From NCBI RefSeq assembly GCF_032813545.1, contig NZ_CP136520.1, forward strand, positions 4,024,001-4,088,000: DNA of 64,000 nt, in the 5' to 3' direction. Of this stretch, positions 1 to 9,591 are shown one piece after another. The notes beneath the pieces were generated by a model. The model ran no database searches and had not been told where the DNA came from. It was given only the letters and a program-made list of their open reading frames with translations. The translations under genes and the position numbers were made by a program. The DNA comes from Nodosilinea sp. E11 (GTDB lineage Bacteria; Cyanobacteriota; Cyanobacteriia; Phormidesmidales; Phormidesmidaceae). Position 1 is the first letter of the stretch, and each line of letters opens with the position of its first letter.

Positions 1-2617
1 TGGAATAGTACAGGGGTTCTTCGAACAGGGGCAGCATGGTCAGCCAGAAGTCTTGCACCTCGGCCACCACGGGGTTGCTGCTGAGCTGGGCCAGGGAGCT
101 GCCTGCACCTTGGGCTTCAGGGCTGTGGGCCTCGGGGCTGTGAGCCGTAGACACCGGCTGCTGGCCGCCCAAAATCACTAGGGTGTCGATTTTGCCCAGA
201 TCTTTGATGTAATCGGCGCTGGCTTGAAGAATGTGGCGCTCGTCGACGCTCTCGCTTTCTAGAATGGTCTCGATGCGCAGGCTGGGCTTAATGCCCGCCT
301 CGGCCCGCAGATTGCGCACGGTGCGCACGGTGTTAAACACCAGCGTAAACTGGCGCTCTAGGGCATCGTCGATCAGGTCAGCTGCCACCTCGGGGTAGGG
401 CTGCAAGGCCAAAAACTGATCGTCGCCCACCGGGTTGAGGGTGTGCCACAGCTCCTCGGTAATGTGGGGCATAAACGGATGTAGCAGCTTGAGAATGCCG
501 TCGAGCACAAAGGCCAGGGTTTGCTGAGCGGCTGTAAATTTTGACGATCCCTCGCCCTGGAGGCGGGGCTTGACCAGCTCGATGTACCAGTCGCAAAAAT
601 CGCCCCACACAAACTCGTAGAGATCTTTGGCGGCTTCGCCCATGCCGTACTGGTCAAGGTTGTCGCGCACGCTCTTTACAACTCGGTTAAACCGCGACAA
701 AATCCAGCGATCGGCTAGCTCTAGGCTAGCGACATCGGGCACGCCCAGATCAGCGGGCGATTGCCCGCCCAGGTTCATCATCACAAACCGGGAGGCGTTC
801 CACAGCTTGTTTGTGAAGTTGCGGCTGGCTTCTACCGACACAGATTCATCGGTGGTGCGATCGTACTCTAGGCGAATGTCTTGGCCTGCCCCGGTGACTT
901 CGCGAATTAGCGTATAGCGCAGAGCATCGGTGCCGTACTTATTGATCAGCACCAGGGGGTCGATGCCGTTATTGGCCGACTTCGACATTTTTTTGTTGTT
1001 TTCGTCGCGCACCAGCCCGTGGATATAGACCGTCTCAAAGGGCATGGTTTGGGTAAAGTGCCCCGCCATTAGGGTCATGCGGGCCACCCAGAAGAAAATG
1101 ATGTCGAAGCCGGTGACCAGGGTGGTGGTGGGGTAGTAGGTTTGGAAGTCTTGCGCCGACTCGTCGGGCCAGCCCATGGTCGAAAAGGGCCACAGACCCG
1201 ACGAAAACCAGGTGTCGAGTACGTCGGGGTCGCGCTCAAGCTCTACCCGTTCGCCAAAGCGATCGGCGGCCTTTTCCCTGGCCTCGGCTTCTGTCGCCGC
1301 CACCACAAAGGGGGTATCGTCGGTGATTTCGCCGTTGGTTTCGCTCACCGCGTACCAGGCGGGAATTTGGTGGCCCCACCACAGCTGGCGGGAAATGCAC
1401 CAGTCTTTGAGGTTGACCAGCCAGTCGCGGTACACCTTGGTCCAGCGATCGGGCACGAATTTGGGCTCTTGGCGGTTGTCGAGATAGTCGAGCGCTTTGT
1501 CTGCCAAGGGCCGAATGTTCACAAACCACTGAGTGGAGAGCAGCGGCTCGACCGGAACCTTGCCGCGATCGCTGTAGGGCACCGTATGGTGGTAATCATC
1601 AATTTTGACGACGAAGCCTTCTACGTCTAGCCGTTTTACCACCAGTCGGCGAGCCTCAAACCGGTCTAGCCCATGGAATGGCCCCGCCTGCTCATTCATG
1701 GTGCCGTCTTTGTTCATGACGGTGATCATGGGCAGGTCGTGGCGCTGGCCCATGGCAAAGTCATTGGGGTCATGGGCCGGGGTGACCTTAACGCAGCCGG
1801 TGCCAAACTCCGCATCGACATACTCATCGGCAATCACTGGAATTTCGCGATTGACGATGGGCAGCATCAGGGTTTTACCCACCATGTCACGGTAGCGATC
1901 GTCGTTGGGGTTTACTGCTACTGCCGTGTCGCCCATCATAGTTTCAGGGCGGGTGGTGGCCACTTCTAAATAGCCCGAGCCGTCGGTGAAGGGGTAACGC
2001 AAGTGCCATAGATGGCCGTCTACTTCCCGCTGTTCTACTTCTAGGTCAGACACCGCCGACTGGCTGGCGGGGCACCAGTTGACCATGTAGTTGCCCCGGT
2101 AGATCAGCCCCTCGTCGTAGAGCTGGGTAAAGGCGGTAAGCACGGCATTGGATAGCCCCTCATCCATGGTGAAGCGCTCTCGCGACCAGTCTACCGAGAC
2201 CCCCAGCTTGCGCAACTGGTTGACGATGGTGCCGCCCGACTCGGCCTTCCACTCCCAGGCGCGATCGAGATAGCGATCGCGCCCCAGATCTTCTTTACTG
2301 AGCCCCTCAGACTGCATCTGGCGGTCGAGAATAGCGGCCACGGCAATGCTGGCGTGGTCGGTGCCGGGTAGCCATAGGGTGTTGCGTCCGGCCATGCGCT
2401 GGTAGCGCACCAGGGTGTCGATCAGGGCATTCTCAAAGGCGTGGCCCATGTGCAGACTGCCGGTCACGTTCGGCGGCGGAATTACCACGCAGTAGGGCTC
2501 GCCCGGATGCTCGGGGTCGGCTTTAAAGACCTGGTTCTCTTCCCACTGGGCCTGCCATTTGGCCTCGGTTTGGGTAGGGTCGTACTGGGCAGAGAGGGCG
2601 GGAACGGTGGCCGTCAT
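1..2617 (-). CDS. valS: Valyl-tRNA synthetase (3' end beyond window)
   Basis: Charges tRNA-Val with valine in the cytoplasm. The frame is open from an ATG at 2617 to the window edge, giving about 872 residues. Reading from the start, the class I HIGH-type motif appears as LHMGHA about 50 residues in, followed by a Rossmann fold with [11 protein letters not shown]. The editing (CP1) domain shows [15 protein letters not shown]. The KMSKS loop is exact and lies near 979-993. The C-terminal part, which in this family includes a coiled-coil arm, is missing because the window ends. The ATG is followed directly by a plausible ValS N-terminus ([20 protein letters not shown]). The many plus-strand open frames inside it are shadows. 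Identity is very secure. Confidence 0.97.
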   Translation of the reverse strand, partial: MTATVPALSAQYDPTQTEAKWQAQWEENQVFKADPEHPGEPYCVVIPPPNVTGSLHMGHAFENALIDTLVRYQRMAGRNTLWLPGTDHASIAVAAILDRQMQSEGLSKEDLGRDRYLDRAWEWKAESGGTIVNQLRKLGVSVDWSRERFTMDEGLSNAVLTAFTQLYDEGLIYRGNYMVNWCPASQSAVSDLEVEQREVDGHLWHLRYPFTDGSGYLEVATTRPETMMGDTAVAVNPNDDRYRDMVGKTLMLPIVNREIPVIADEYVDAEFGTGCVKVTPAHDPNDFAMGQRHDLPMITVMNKDGTMNEQAGPFHGLDRFEARRLVVKRLDVEGFVVKIDDYHHTVPYSDRGKVPVEPLLSTQWFVNIRPLADKALDYLDNRQEPKFVPDRWTKVYRDWLVNLKDWCISRQLWWGHQIPAWYAVSETNGEITDDTPFVVAATEAEAREKAADRFGERVELERDPDVLDTWFSSGLWPFSTMGWPDESAQDFQTYYPTTTLVTGFDIIFFWVARMTLMAGHFTQTMPFETVYIHGLVRDENNKKMSKSANNGIDPLVLINKYGTDALRYTLIREVTGAGQDIRLEYDRTTDESVSVEASRNFTNKLWNASRFVMMNLGGQSPADLGVPDVASLELADRWILSRFNRVVKSVRDNLDQYGMGEAAKDLYEFVWGDFCDWYIELVKPRLQGEGSSKFTAAQQTLAFVLDGILKLLHPFMPHITEELWHTLNPVGDDQFLALQPYPEVAADLIDDALERQFTLVFNTVRTVRNLRAEAGIKPSLRIETILESESVDERHILQASADYIKDLGKIDTLVILGGQQPVSTAHSPEAHSPEAQGAGSSLAQLSSNPVVAEVQDFWLTMLPLFEEPLYYS

Positions 2618-2698
2618 CACAAAACCTGGATCGCGGGACTATTGCATTAAAGACAGTGTACCTAGGGATTCTGCCATTTTGATCGGGGAGATGGGGGA

Positions 2699-2768
2699 GG
2701 GGTGGGGTTTGGGGTTTTTAGGTTTTGGGTTTTGGGTTTCAGGTTTAGGGTTTGGGGTTTGGGGTTAG
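2699..2768. repeat. Telomere-like G/T-rich short tandem tract
   Basis: About 70 bases built from irregular 7-8-mers of the form GGGTTT(N): GGGTTTTG, GGGTTTCA, GGTTTAGG, GTTTGGG. It fills the spacer between the valS start and the DUF3368 gene and carries no credible gene. A related tract lies at 22656-22735. It resembles the short tandemly repeated sequences known from filamentous cyanobacteria. No function can be read from it. Confidence 0.75.
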
Positions 2769-2814
2769 CGCGAGCCTTTGACCTATTCCTGGGCTTTGGC
2801 GGTGCAGGTTGCGC

Positions 2815-3309
2815 TTAGATTTCATCGGCGAACTTCAGAATCTGCTGGTAGAGCGGGTTGCTAACGCGAAAACCAGCTTGCTCCACTAGGGCATCCATAA
2901 TGCGTCTAACGCTGGGAATCAGCGATTGCTGCTTGGCGGCGATCGCAATACCAAAGACACCAATGGCCGGAATCTTTAGGGTTTGGGCGACTTGGCGACT
3001 CCGTCGTTCGTTGAGTAAAACGGCGTCGGCTCGAAGCTGAAAGGCCAGGGCCAGGGTGTGGGTTTCGCAGAGGTCAAGCTGTTTACCCTGCTGCAAAACG
3101 GTGGCGATCGCCGCCTCGGTGGGCGGTTGCACCTCAACCCAGTCAAAGGCAATCACCGCTTGAACTCGGCCACCTTTGGCCGTTGCCAGCTCCCGCGCCA
3201 CCACCTCTGCAATGCCCACGGTGCCGTAGAGGGCTTCTAGCAGCCATAGATAGTCGATTAACGCCAGACTGCCCAGGGAAGAGGCATCACTCACAATCGT
3301 CATAGCCAC
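2815..3309 (-). CDS. DUF3368 PIN-like domain protein (probable toxin)
   Basis: A 164-residue protein with the layout of the DUF3368 family, which are PIN-like putative RNases. It has an N-terminal acidic strand (IVSDASSLGSLALI), a central LDLCETHTLALAF helix matching the usual GEAEAIALA helix, and an AVLLNERRSRQVA strand where relatives commonly have a D[ED]R segment. The second acidic position here reads N (LLNERR), so an active-site residue may have changed; this is inference from remembered family patterns. The gene overlaps the upstream UPF0175 gene by 10 bases, the usual antitoxin-toxin coupling. RNA cleavage is expected from the family but not proven. Confidence 0.8.
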   Translation of the reverse strand: MAMTIVSDASSLGSLALIDYLWLLEALYGTVGIAEVVARELATAKGGRVQAVIAFDWVEVQPPTEAAIATVLQQGKQLDLCETHTLALAFQLRADAVLLNERRSRQVAQTLKIPAIGVFGIAIAAKQQSLIPSVRRIMDALVEQAGFRVSNPLYQQILKFADEI

Positions 3310-3551
3310 CCCCGATCGCGCAGGTGTTGCATGTCATCGTCAAATTCTGCGGCATCGTAGTGCATGCAAATCCCGCGCTTGCCCAGTGTCTTTTGAAACT
3401 CCATCAGGGGTATAGCCGCGATCTGGCTGGCCATGCCCAGGGTGACCTGTTCTTGGGCAAACAGCGCGATCGCCATCTCCAGCCGCCAGTTCGCCTTAGA
3501 GAAAACCGGTGCCTGGCCGACACTGTCAGGAAGAGTCAAAATGATGGGCAT
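3300..3551 (-). CDS. UPF0175 family protein (probable antitoxin)
   Basis: An 83-residue protein of the UPF0175 type. It has an N-terminal strand (MPIILTLPDSV), an alpha-helical middle in which A-x-x-L-F-A-Q-E-Q-V-T-L-G-M-A-S forms a helix-turn-helix-like segment, and the family-typical MEFQKTLGKRGICMHYD followed by an acidic stretch (EFDDDMQHL). UPF0175 proteins usually sit immediately upstream of DUF3368 genes, as here, and are taken to be the antitoxin and autorepressor. The start at 3551 is the only sensible ATG, and the pair is translationally coupled. Confidence 0.82.
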   Translation of the reverse strand: MPIILTLPDSVGQAPVFSKANWRLEMAIALFAQEQVTLGMASQIAAIPLMEFQKTLGKRGICMHYDAAEFDDDMQHLRDRGWL

Positions 3552-3710
3552 AGTGAATCGCTACCGAAGGCTATCTCTATTGAACCCCACCCATCCCCCG
3601 TCCTAGATCTGTCCAGAGATATCCAAATCAGAAAAACGGCGACTGCCCTGCCAAAAGGATCGGTTATTGCGACTTACCGCGCGTCTCCCAGGGGGGTAGT
3701 CTAGGCCAGG

Positions 3711-3737
3711 TTAGCACTCTGGCATAGTGAGTGCTAA
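3711..3737 (+). promoter_or_regulatory. CIRCE operator (HrcA-binding site)
   Basis: A perfect CIRCE element: TTAGCACTC at 3711-3719, a 9-base spacer, and GAGTGCTAA at 3729-3737, ending 30 bases before the groEL start codon. CIRCE is the DNA site of the HrcA repressor, which controls chaperonin genes in many bacteria including cyanobacteria. The site is therefore expected to make this groEL heat inducible. Confidence 0.96.
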
Positions 3738-5453
<1,716 letters not shown>

Positions 5454-5495
5454 GCCCTCAGTTCTCCAAGCAAACCTTGATTTAGAGCTAAATTC

Positions 5496-5530
5496 AGCCA
5501 TCCCCCTTAGGGGGATGGCTGTTTTGTTGA
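5496..5530 (+). terminator. Intrinsic terminator after groEL
   Basis: A perfect 11-base-pair stem: AGCCATCCCCC at 5496-5506, loop TTA, and GGGGGATGGCT at 5510-5520. It is followed by the T-rich GTTTTGTTG. It lies 43 bases after the groEL stop codon. Confidence 0.9.
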
Positions 5531-5568
5531 CGGAGCTCTTGTCATCGTAAAAAACAACGGCATCCCTA

Positions 5569-5596
5569 TTGCCATTTGGTATATATGTACTATAAT
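5569..5596 (+). promoter_or_regulatory. Sigma-70 type promoter of the structured RNA
   Basis: TTGCCA at 5569-5574 and a perfect TATAAT at 5591-5596 are separated by 16 bases, just beyond the groEL terminator. Transcription would start near 5603, about 260 bases before the next start codon and directly at the 5' edge of the folded segment described next. Confidence 0.75.
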
Positions 5597-5602
5597 TTGT
5601 TT

Positions 5603-5820
5603 CAGTAATCTCTCCTACGCTCTGCGCTGCCTCTGCCCGCCCTCTCGCTGGGTGGAACTGATCCGGAGGTTGTCTTTAGAGTTCTGTAGTGGTGAACCCC
5701 TGAGCCCAGATGGTCTGTGGCTGTAAGCTGTGCCAACTCCTCTTTCCGGTTCAAAAAGGGCGGCGTTGGCGGGGCAGATTGCTTCGCGTCAGGCGATCCC
5801 GCCCAGCAGAGTTGGGAGTC
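5603..5820 (+). ncRNA. Long rod-like structured RNA, candidate 6S RNA
   Basis: No credible protein is coded here, but the segment folds into a long interrupted rod. CTCTGC near 5629 pairs with GCAGAG at 5806. TCTGCCC-GCC pairs with GGCGGGGCAGA. GAAC-CCGGA-GG at 5655-5668 pairs with CC-TCCGG-TTC around 5738-5752. GGAG-TTG pairs with CAACTCC. A terminal hairpin AGCC/GGCT (5703-5722) closes it. A strong promoter sits exactly upstream and a terminator insulates it from groEL. A single rod with internal bubbles and a length near 190-220 bases is the architecture of bacterial 6S RNA, which binds sigma-70 RNA polymerase. I cannot confirm the family by eye. The alternative is an unusually folded 5' leader of the next gene. 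Confidence 0.5.
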
Positions 5821-5862
5821 CCTTGATAATCCCGCACCGGTAGATAGCAAAAGGTCAACGCC

Positions 5863-6420
5863 ATGGCTCCCCGTTCCCCATCCCCCTTTCCTGTCTCATC
5901 CCACTATCGATCGCACCAATCCCAGGCCCAGCCAGCCCAGCCCCAGTCGCGCGGTGTTCCCCAGGGCCAGGCCCAGCCAGTACCGGTACATCCGGAAGTC
6001 TATCCGCCCTCTTCGGGGGCAACGGTGTCCTACGGTGCTCCCCAAGCCAGGTCGCAGCAACGCCAGGTGCTAATGGCTGGGGGGGCGATCCTGGCGCTGG
6101 CGGCGCTGATCATGACCCCCAAACTCACCTCAACCCCAGTGCCAGAGGCGGCCCCTTTTACCTGCCTTCGGCAAGAACAGCCCCAAGCGCTGGTGTCCCG
6201 CGACCAGATTAAACGGCTGCTAGAGACCGAACCGCAAACGCCTAAAGCCACTGTGCTAGAGATTCTCAACCAGCCCTACTGTGTGCTGTCGGCGGGCCAA
6301 ACCGAAGCGGGGCTACCTGCCGAGCGAGAGGCCTACCCCCTAGAATTTGACCCTCAAACCTGGCTGGTGGTGCTCTACGCCGGCGATCGCTACGTCGGGT
6401 ATGACTTTCGCTTCCGCTAA
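5863..6420 (+). CDS. Membrane-anchored protein of unknown function
   Basis: A 185-residue protein not recognised as a named family. Residues 1-65 are rich in Pro, Gln and Ser, with repeated QPAQPQ/QAQP-type runs, and are probably disordered. A transmembrane helix follows at about 70-86 (VLMAGGAILALAALIM). The C-terminal 95 residues form a small domain with two cysteines (FTCLRQEQ and QPYCVL) and end GYDFRFR. The topology suggests a cytoplasmic low-complexity N-terminus and a periplasmic domain. It lies downstream of the structured RNA and could share its promoter. It is followed 85 bases later by a DUF3352 gene on the same strand. Confidence 0.7.
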   Translation: MAPRSPSPFPVSSHYRSHQSQAQPAQPQSRGVPQGQAQPVPVHPEVYPPSSGATVSYGAPQARSQQRQVLMAGGAILALAALIMTPKLTSTPVPEAAPFTCLRQEQPQALVSRDQIKRLLETEPQTPKATVLEILNQPYCVLSAGQTEAGLPAEREAYPLEFDPQTWLVVLYAGDRYVGYDFRFR

Positions 6421-6505
6421 GGCCGATCAGAATGCTTGGTCCGTTGCCGAAGTTCTTTGCTAGAGTGTCAGGGCAAATTGGCCCAGCCCCTAGGGTATTG
6501 CCTGC

Positions 6506-8335
6506 ATGGTGTTGCAAAGTAAGCTGCTACAAAAGAAGCCTCCGCTGCTGTTGATCGTCGTCGCGGCGCTGCTATTTATTGGCGGCGTTTCCCTGGCCAT
6601 CTGGGTCACCTCGCGCCGGGGTCATTTGGCGAGAACTTTGCCCCCTGGAGCCAACGCCATCCCTGCCGATGCGCTGATGGTGCTGGCCCTTAGCAGTGAC
6701 GAGAGCCAGTGGCGGCGGCTGCGGCAGTTTGGCACCGAGACGACCCAGGCTCAGTTTGACCAGCTATTGGTCGAATGGCGCGATCGCCTGCTGAGCGACC
6801 AAGACCTTGACTTTGCCCGCGATATTCAACCCTGGGTGGGGCCAGAAATCACTCTGGCTGTGCTGCCAGAAACCGGGGCGGCTCCCGATCTGCCTGCCTC
6901 TCTCCCCTCGCCAGAATTGGCCTTTGACTCAAACCTGGTGATCGTGGTGCCGATCGCCGATGTCAACCGCGCCCAGACGTCTCTGGGCAGCCGGTTGGGA
7001 GAGGCCGAGCGGGCCGAAGCCGACCCCTACCGAGGCATAGTTCTACAACAGATCGCCAGTGACGGCGATACCCCCCTCTACGGAGCTGTGCTCAGTGCCG
7101 AAACAGCGGTGCTGAGCCCTCAGCTGCCGCTGCTGAAGCGTGCGATCGATGCCTATCGGGGGCAAGACTCCCTAGTCGATCGCCCTGGCATTGGTCGGGC
7201 CTTTGAGCAACTGACGGAGACTCGGTCTCTGGTGCGGTTTTATGTAGATGTGCCCGCCCTGGCCCAGACGGTGGCCCAGGCCGCTGATCCCCCCATTGCG
7301 CCTAACCGGCTGCGGGCCTTTCAGGCTCCGAGGGGCCTGGTGGGGGCGATCGCTGTCAAAAATCGTGGGGTGGCCCTACAAGGGGTGAGTTGGCTCGACC
7401 CTGGGGGGCAGGCCTTTGCTACGGGCAACCGAGCTGACCAAATGCCCCAGCGCCTGCCCACCACTGCCCTGGCGGTAATGTCGGGGGGAGACTTTCAGCA
7501 ATTTTGGGAAGATTTTGAGGCCGGAGAACAGTTCTCAGCCCTGTTGCCCCTGCGGGCCGAAGACCTGAATCAGGGTTTGCAATCGGCTACCGGCCTCAGC
7601 CTAGACGAAAACTTTTTGCCCTGGATGGCGGGGGAATTTGCCCTTGGGGTGTTGACCCCGCCTGAGCTGGCTGGGGCTGACGACGCCCCGCCGCTGCCGA
7701 ACCCTGCCCTGGTACTGATGGTGAAAACCAGCGATCGCGAGGCCGCTACCGCCACCTTTGCCCAACTCGACGCGGTGATGGAGAGTCGCTATCGCTTCAC
7801 GATCGATACCACCGAACTCGGTGATGTGCCCGTCACTCGCTGGACGGCTCCCTTTGACTCTCTAGAGATGGCCCACGGCTGGCTCCAGGGCGACATCGCT
7901 TTTTTTACCGTCGGCACCGGGGTGGCCGATCTGGTGGCTCCATCCCCAGGTCGGACGCTAGGTGAAAATGCTTTGTTTCAGACCACGACTGGCGACGCGC
8001 CCCGACCCAACAACGGCCATTTCTTCCTCAATTTAGCGGCCATGACCGAGGTAGAGAACAACTTGCTGCTGCCGCCGCTGCCCCAAGCTGGGTTGCTGAG
8101 TGCTGAGGCGATTGAGGCGATCGGGGTGACCGCTACCGTGCTGGGCGATCGCCAGGTGCGCTACGACATCACCGTTGCGCTGAAACGGGGTGGCCGGCCC
8201 GGTCCCTTGCCTGGCGGAGCCTCGACCCAGCCTGCCCCAGCTCCTGAAGATAACGCTGCCGAAGATAACCCGACGGAGCCAAACTTGCCTGAAGACAGTG
8301 CCCCAGCCACCGATCCTCCGTCTGAGGCTCAGTGA
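6506..8335 (+). CDS. DUF3352 domain-containing protein
   Basis: A 609-residue protein. One transmembrane helix at about residues 13-33 (PLLLIVVAALLFIGGVSLAIWV) anchors a large domain that begins LPPGANAIPADALMVLALSSD, typical of DUF3352, a family widespread in cyanobacteria with no established activity. Later segments (WVGPEITLAVLPE, ALAVMSGGDFQQFWEDFE, LPWMAGEFALGVL) repeat the same alternating pattern. The last 45 residues are a Pro/Glu/Ala-rich low-complexity tail. The protein probably sits in the plasma or thylakoid membrane with the domain outside the cytoplasm. A 57-base gap to ccsA on the same strand allows cotranscription. Confidence 0.8.
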   Translation: MVLQSKLLQKKPPLLLIVVAALLFIGGVSLAIWVTSRRGHLARTLPPGANAIPADALMVLALSSDESQWRRLRQFGTETTQAQFDQLLVEWRDRLLSDQDLDFARDIQPWVGPEITLAVLPETGAAPDLPASLPSPELAFDSNLVIVVPIADVNRAQTSLGSRLGEAERAEADPYRGIVLQQIASDGDTPLYGAVLSAETAVLSPQLPLLKRAIDAYRGQDSLVDRPGIGRAFEQLTETRSLVRFYVDVPALAQTVAQAADPPIAPNRLRAFQAPRGLVGAIAVKNRGVALQGVSWLDPGGQAFATGNRADQMPQRLPTTALAVMSGGDFQQFWEDFEAGEQFSALLPLRAEDLNQGLQSATGLSLDENFLPWMAGEFALGVLTPPELAGADDAPPLPNPALVLMVKTSDREAATATFAQLDAVMESRYRFTIDTTELGDVPVTRWTAPFDSLEMAHGWLQGDIAFFTVGTGVADLVAPSPGRTLGENALFQTTTGDAPRPNNGHFFLNLAAMTEVENNLLLPPLPQAGLLSAEAIEAIGVTATVLGDRQVRYDITVALKRGGRPGPLPGGASTQPAPAPEDNAAEDNPTEPNLPEDSAPATDPPSEAQ

Positions 8336-8407
8336 GCCAACCCACCGGGTTCATTCAGTCCGCAAAAGTCGGTAGGATAGAACAGACTCCTCGTGGCTAC
8401 CGAACCA

Positions 8408-9403
8408 ATGGATTTAATTGCGCTCCAGGGCTGGCTCGACAACGCATCCTTTGCAGTGCTGTTTGCGGCAATGCTGCTCTACTGGTGCGGAGTGGCGTTT
8501 CCTCGGGCTACCCTGCTGCCATCCCTAGGGACTGGGGCGATGGCGGTGGGCAATCTCACCATTGCCGCCCTGCTGGGGGCTCGGTGGATCGAGGGGGGCT
8601 ATTTCCCGATGAGCAATCTCTATGAGTCGCTGTTTGCTCTGGCCTGGGGTATTACCGCCATGCACCTGGTGGCCGAGCGCATGAGCCGCAGTACCCTCGT
8701 TGGCGCAGTCACCGCCCCCGTGGCCATGGCCATTGCAGCCTTTGCCACCCTGACTCTGCCCGGTACCATGCAGGGGTCTGAGCCTCTGGTGCCCGCCCTC
8801 AAGTCAAACTGGCTGATGATGCATGTCAGCGTTATGCTGCTGAGCTACGCGGCGCTGCTGGTGGGGTCGCTGCTGGCGATCGCCTTTCTTGTGGTTACCC
8901 GAGGCCAAGCGGTCGAGCTCAGAGGTAGCTCCGTGGGCACGGGCGGATTTCGCAACATTAAACTACACCGGGCAGAGCACGAGGCGCTGGCAGCTGCAGA
9001 GTCATCTGCTCCTCAAACGGTGAGCCCTGGGGGGGCAGCCGTCCTCGAAAAACCGGCTGCGGTCAAACTCTCGCCCCAGCGGCTCACCCTGATCGATACC
9101 CTCGACAACATTAGCTACCGCATGATCGGTCTGGGCTTTCCGCTGCTGACCATTGGCATCATTGCTGGAGCAGTGTGGGCCAACGAGGCCTGGGGTTCCT
9201 ACTGGAGCTGGGACCCCAAAGAGACTTGGGCGTTGATTACCTGGCTGGTGTTTGCCGCCTATCTACACGCCCGCATCACTAAGGGGTGGCAGGGGCGACG
9301 ACCCGCGATTCTCGCTGCCACTGGATTTGTGGTGGTGTGGGTGTGCTACCTGGGGGTCAATATTTTGGGTAAGGGGCTACACAGCTACGGCTGGTTTTTT
9401 TAG
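8408..9403 (+). CDS. ccsA: Cytochrome c biogenesis protein CcsA
   Basis: A 331-residue polytopic membrane protein of System II cytochrome c maturation. With CcsB it delivers and attaches heme to apocytochromes such as c6 and cytochrome f on the lumenal side. The heme-handling WWD-type signature is seen as [16 protein letters not shown], followed by [17 protein letters not shown]. Conserved histidines occur in [12 protein letters not shown] and [13 protein letters not shown] non-conserved loop of about 60 residues (roughly 165-225) separates the helices, as is usual in cyanobacteria. I prefer the ATG at 8408 ([19 protein letters not shown]) to an in-frame GTG at 8393, because homologues start at this point. 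Confidence 0.93.
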   Translation: MDLIALQGWLDNASFAVLFAAMLLYWCGVAFPRATLLPSLGTGAMAVGNLTIAALLGARWIEGGYFPMSNLYESLFALAWGITAMHLVAERMSRSTLVGAVTAPVAMAIAAFATLTLPGTMQGSEPLVPALKSNWLMMHVSVMLLSYAALLVGSLLAIAFLVVTRGQAVELRGSSVGTGGFRNIKLHRAEHEALAAAESSAPQTVSPGGAAVLEKPAAVKLSPQRLTLIDTLDNISYRMIGLGFPLLTIGIIAGAVWANEAWGSYWSWDPKETWALITWLVFAAYLHARITKGWQGRRPAILAATGFVVVWVCYLGVNILGKGLHSYGWFF

Positions 9404-9414
9404 GGCCGCAGCGG

Positions 9415-9493
9415 ACATCCAGAAGCCCTAAGAACGTTTGAACATTCAAACGTTTTTAAGGGAGATGTCTTAACCAGGCTGACCACAGCTATA
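9415..9493 (+). repeat. Palindromic intergenic element, copy 1 (partial)
   Basis: The core is an imperfect palindrome: CCTAAGAACGTTTGAAC followed by ATTCAAACGTTTTTAAGG, at 9427-9461. It is flanked by ACATCCAGAAG on the left and AGATGTCTTAACCAGGCTG plus ACCACAGCTATA on the right. The same arrangement is found in reverse orientation at 45774-45882, nearly identical over about 80 bases. This copy lacks the outer left arm seen in the other. It sits between ccsA and the mechanosensitive channel gene. It has no coding capacity and looks like a miniature mobile or REP-like element. Confidence 0.85.
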
Positions 9494-9591
9494 CCTAGCC
9501 CATGCAACTGGGGCTGTCAGAATGCTACAACAACCCAGGGGCAAAGTGGTGTTCTACTTGCCCTCTGGTACTGTTGCGATCGCTCTGTTCT

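Noticed and set aside
1142-1969. Plus-strand open frames of 96-162 codons inside valS
   Set aside because: They are antisense to a complete and well-conserved valyl-tRNA synthetase frame and show no protein family features; GC-rich codon bias explains the lack of stops.
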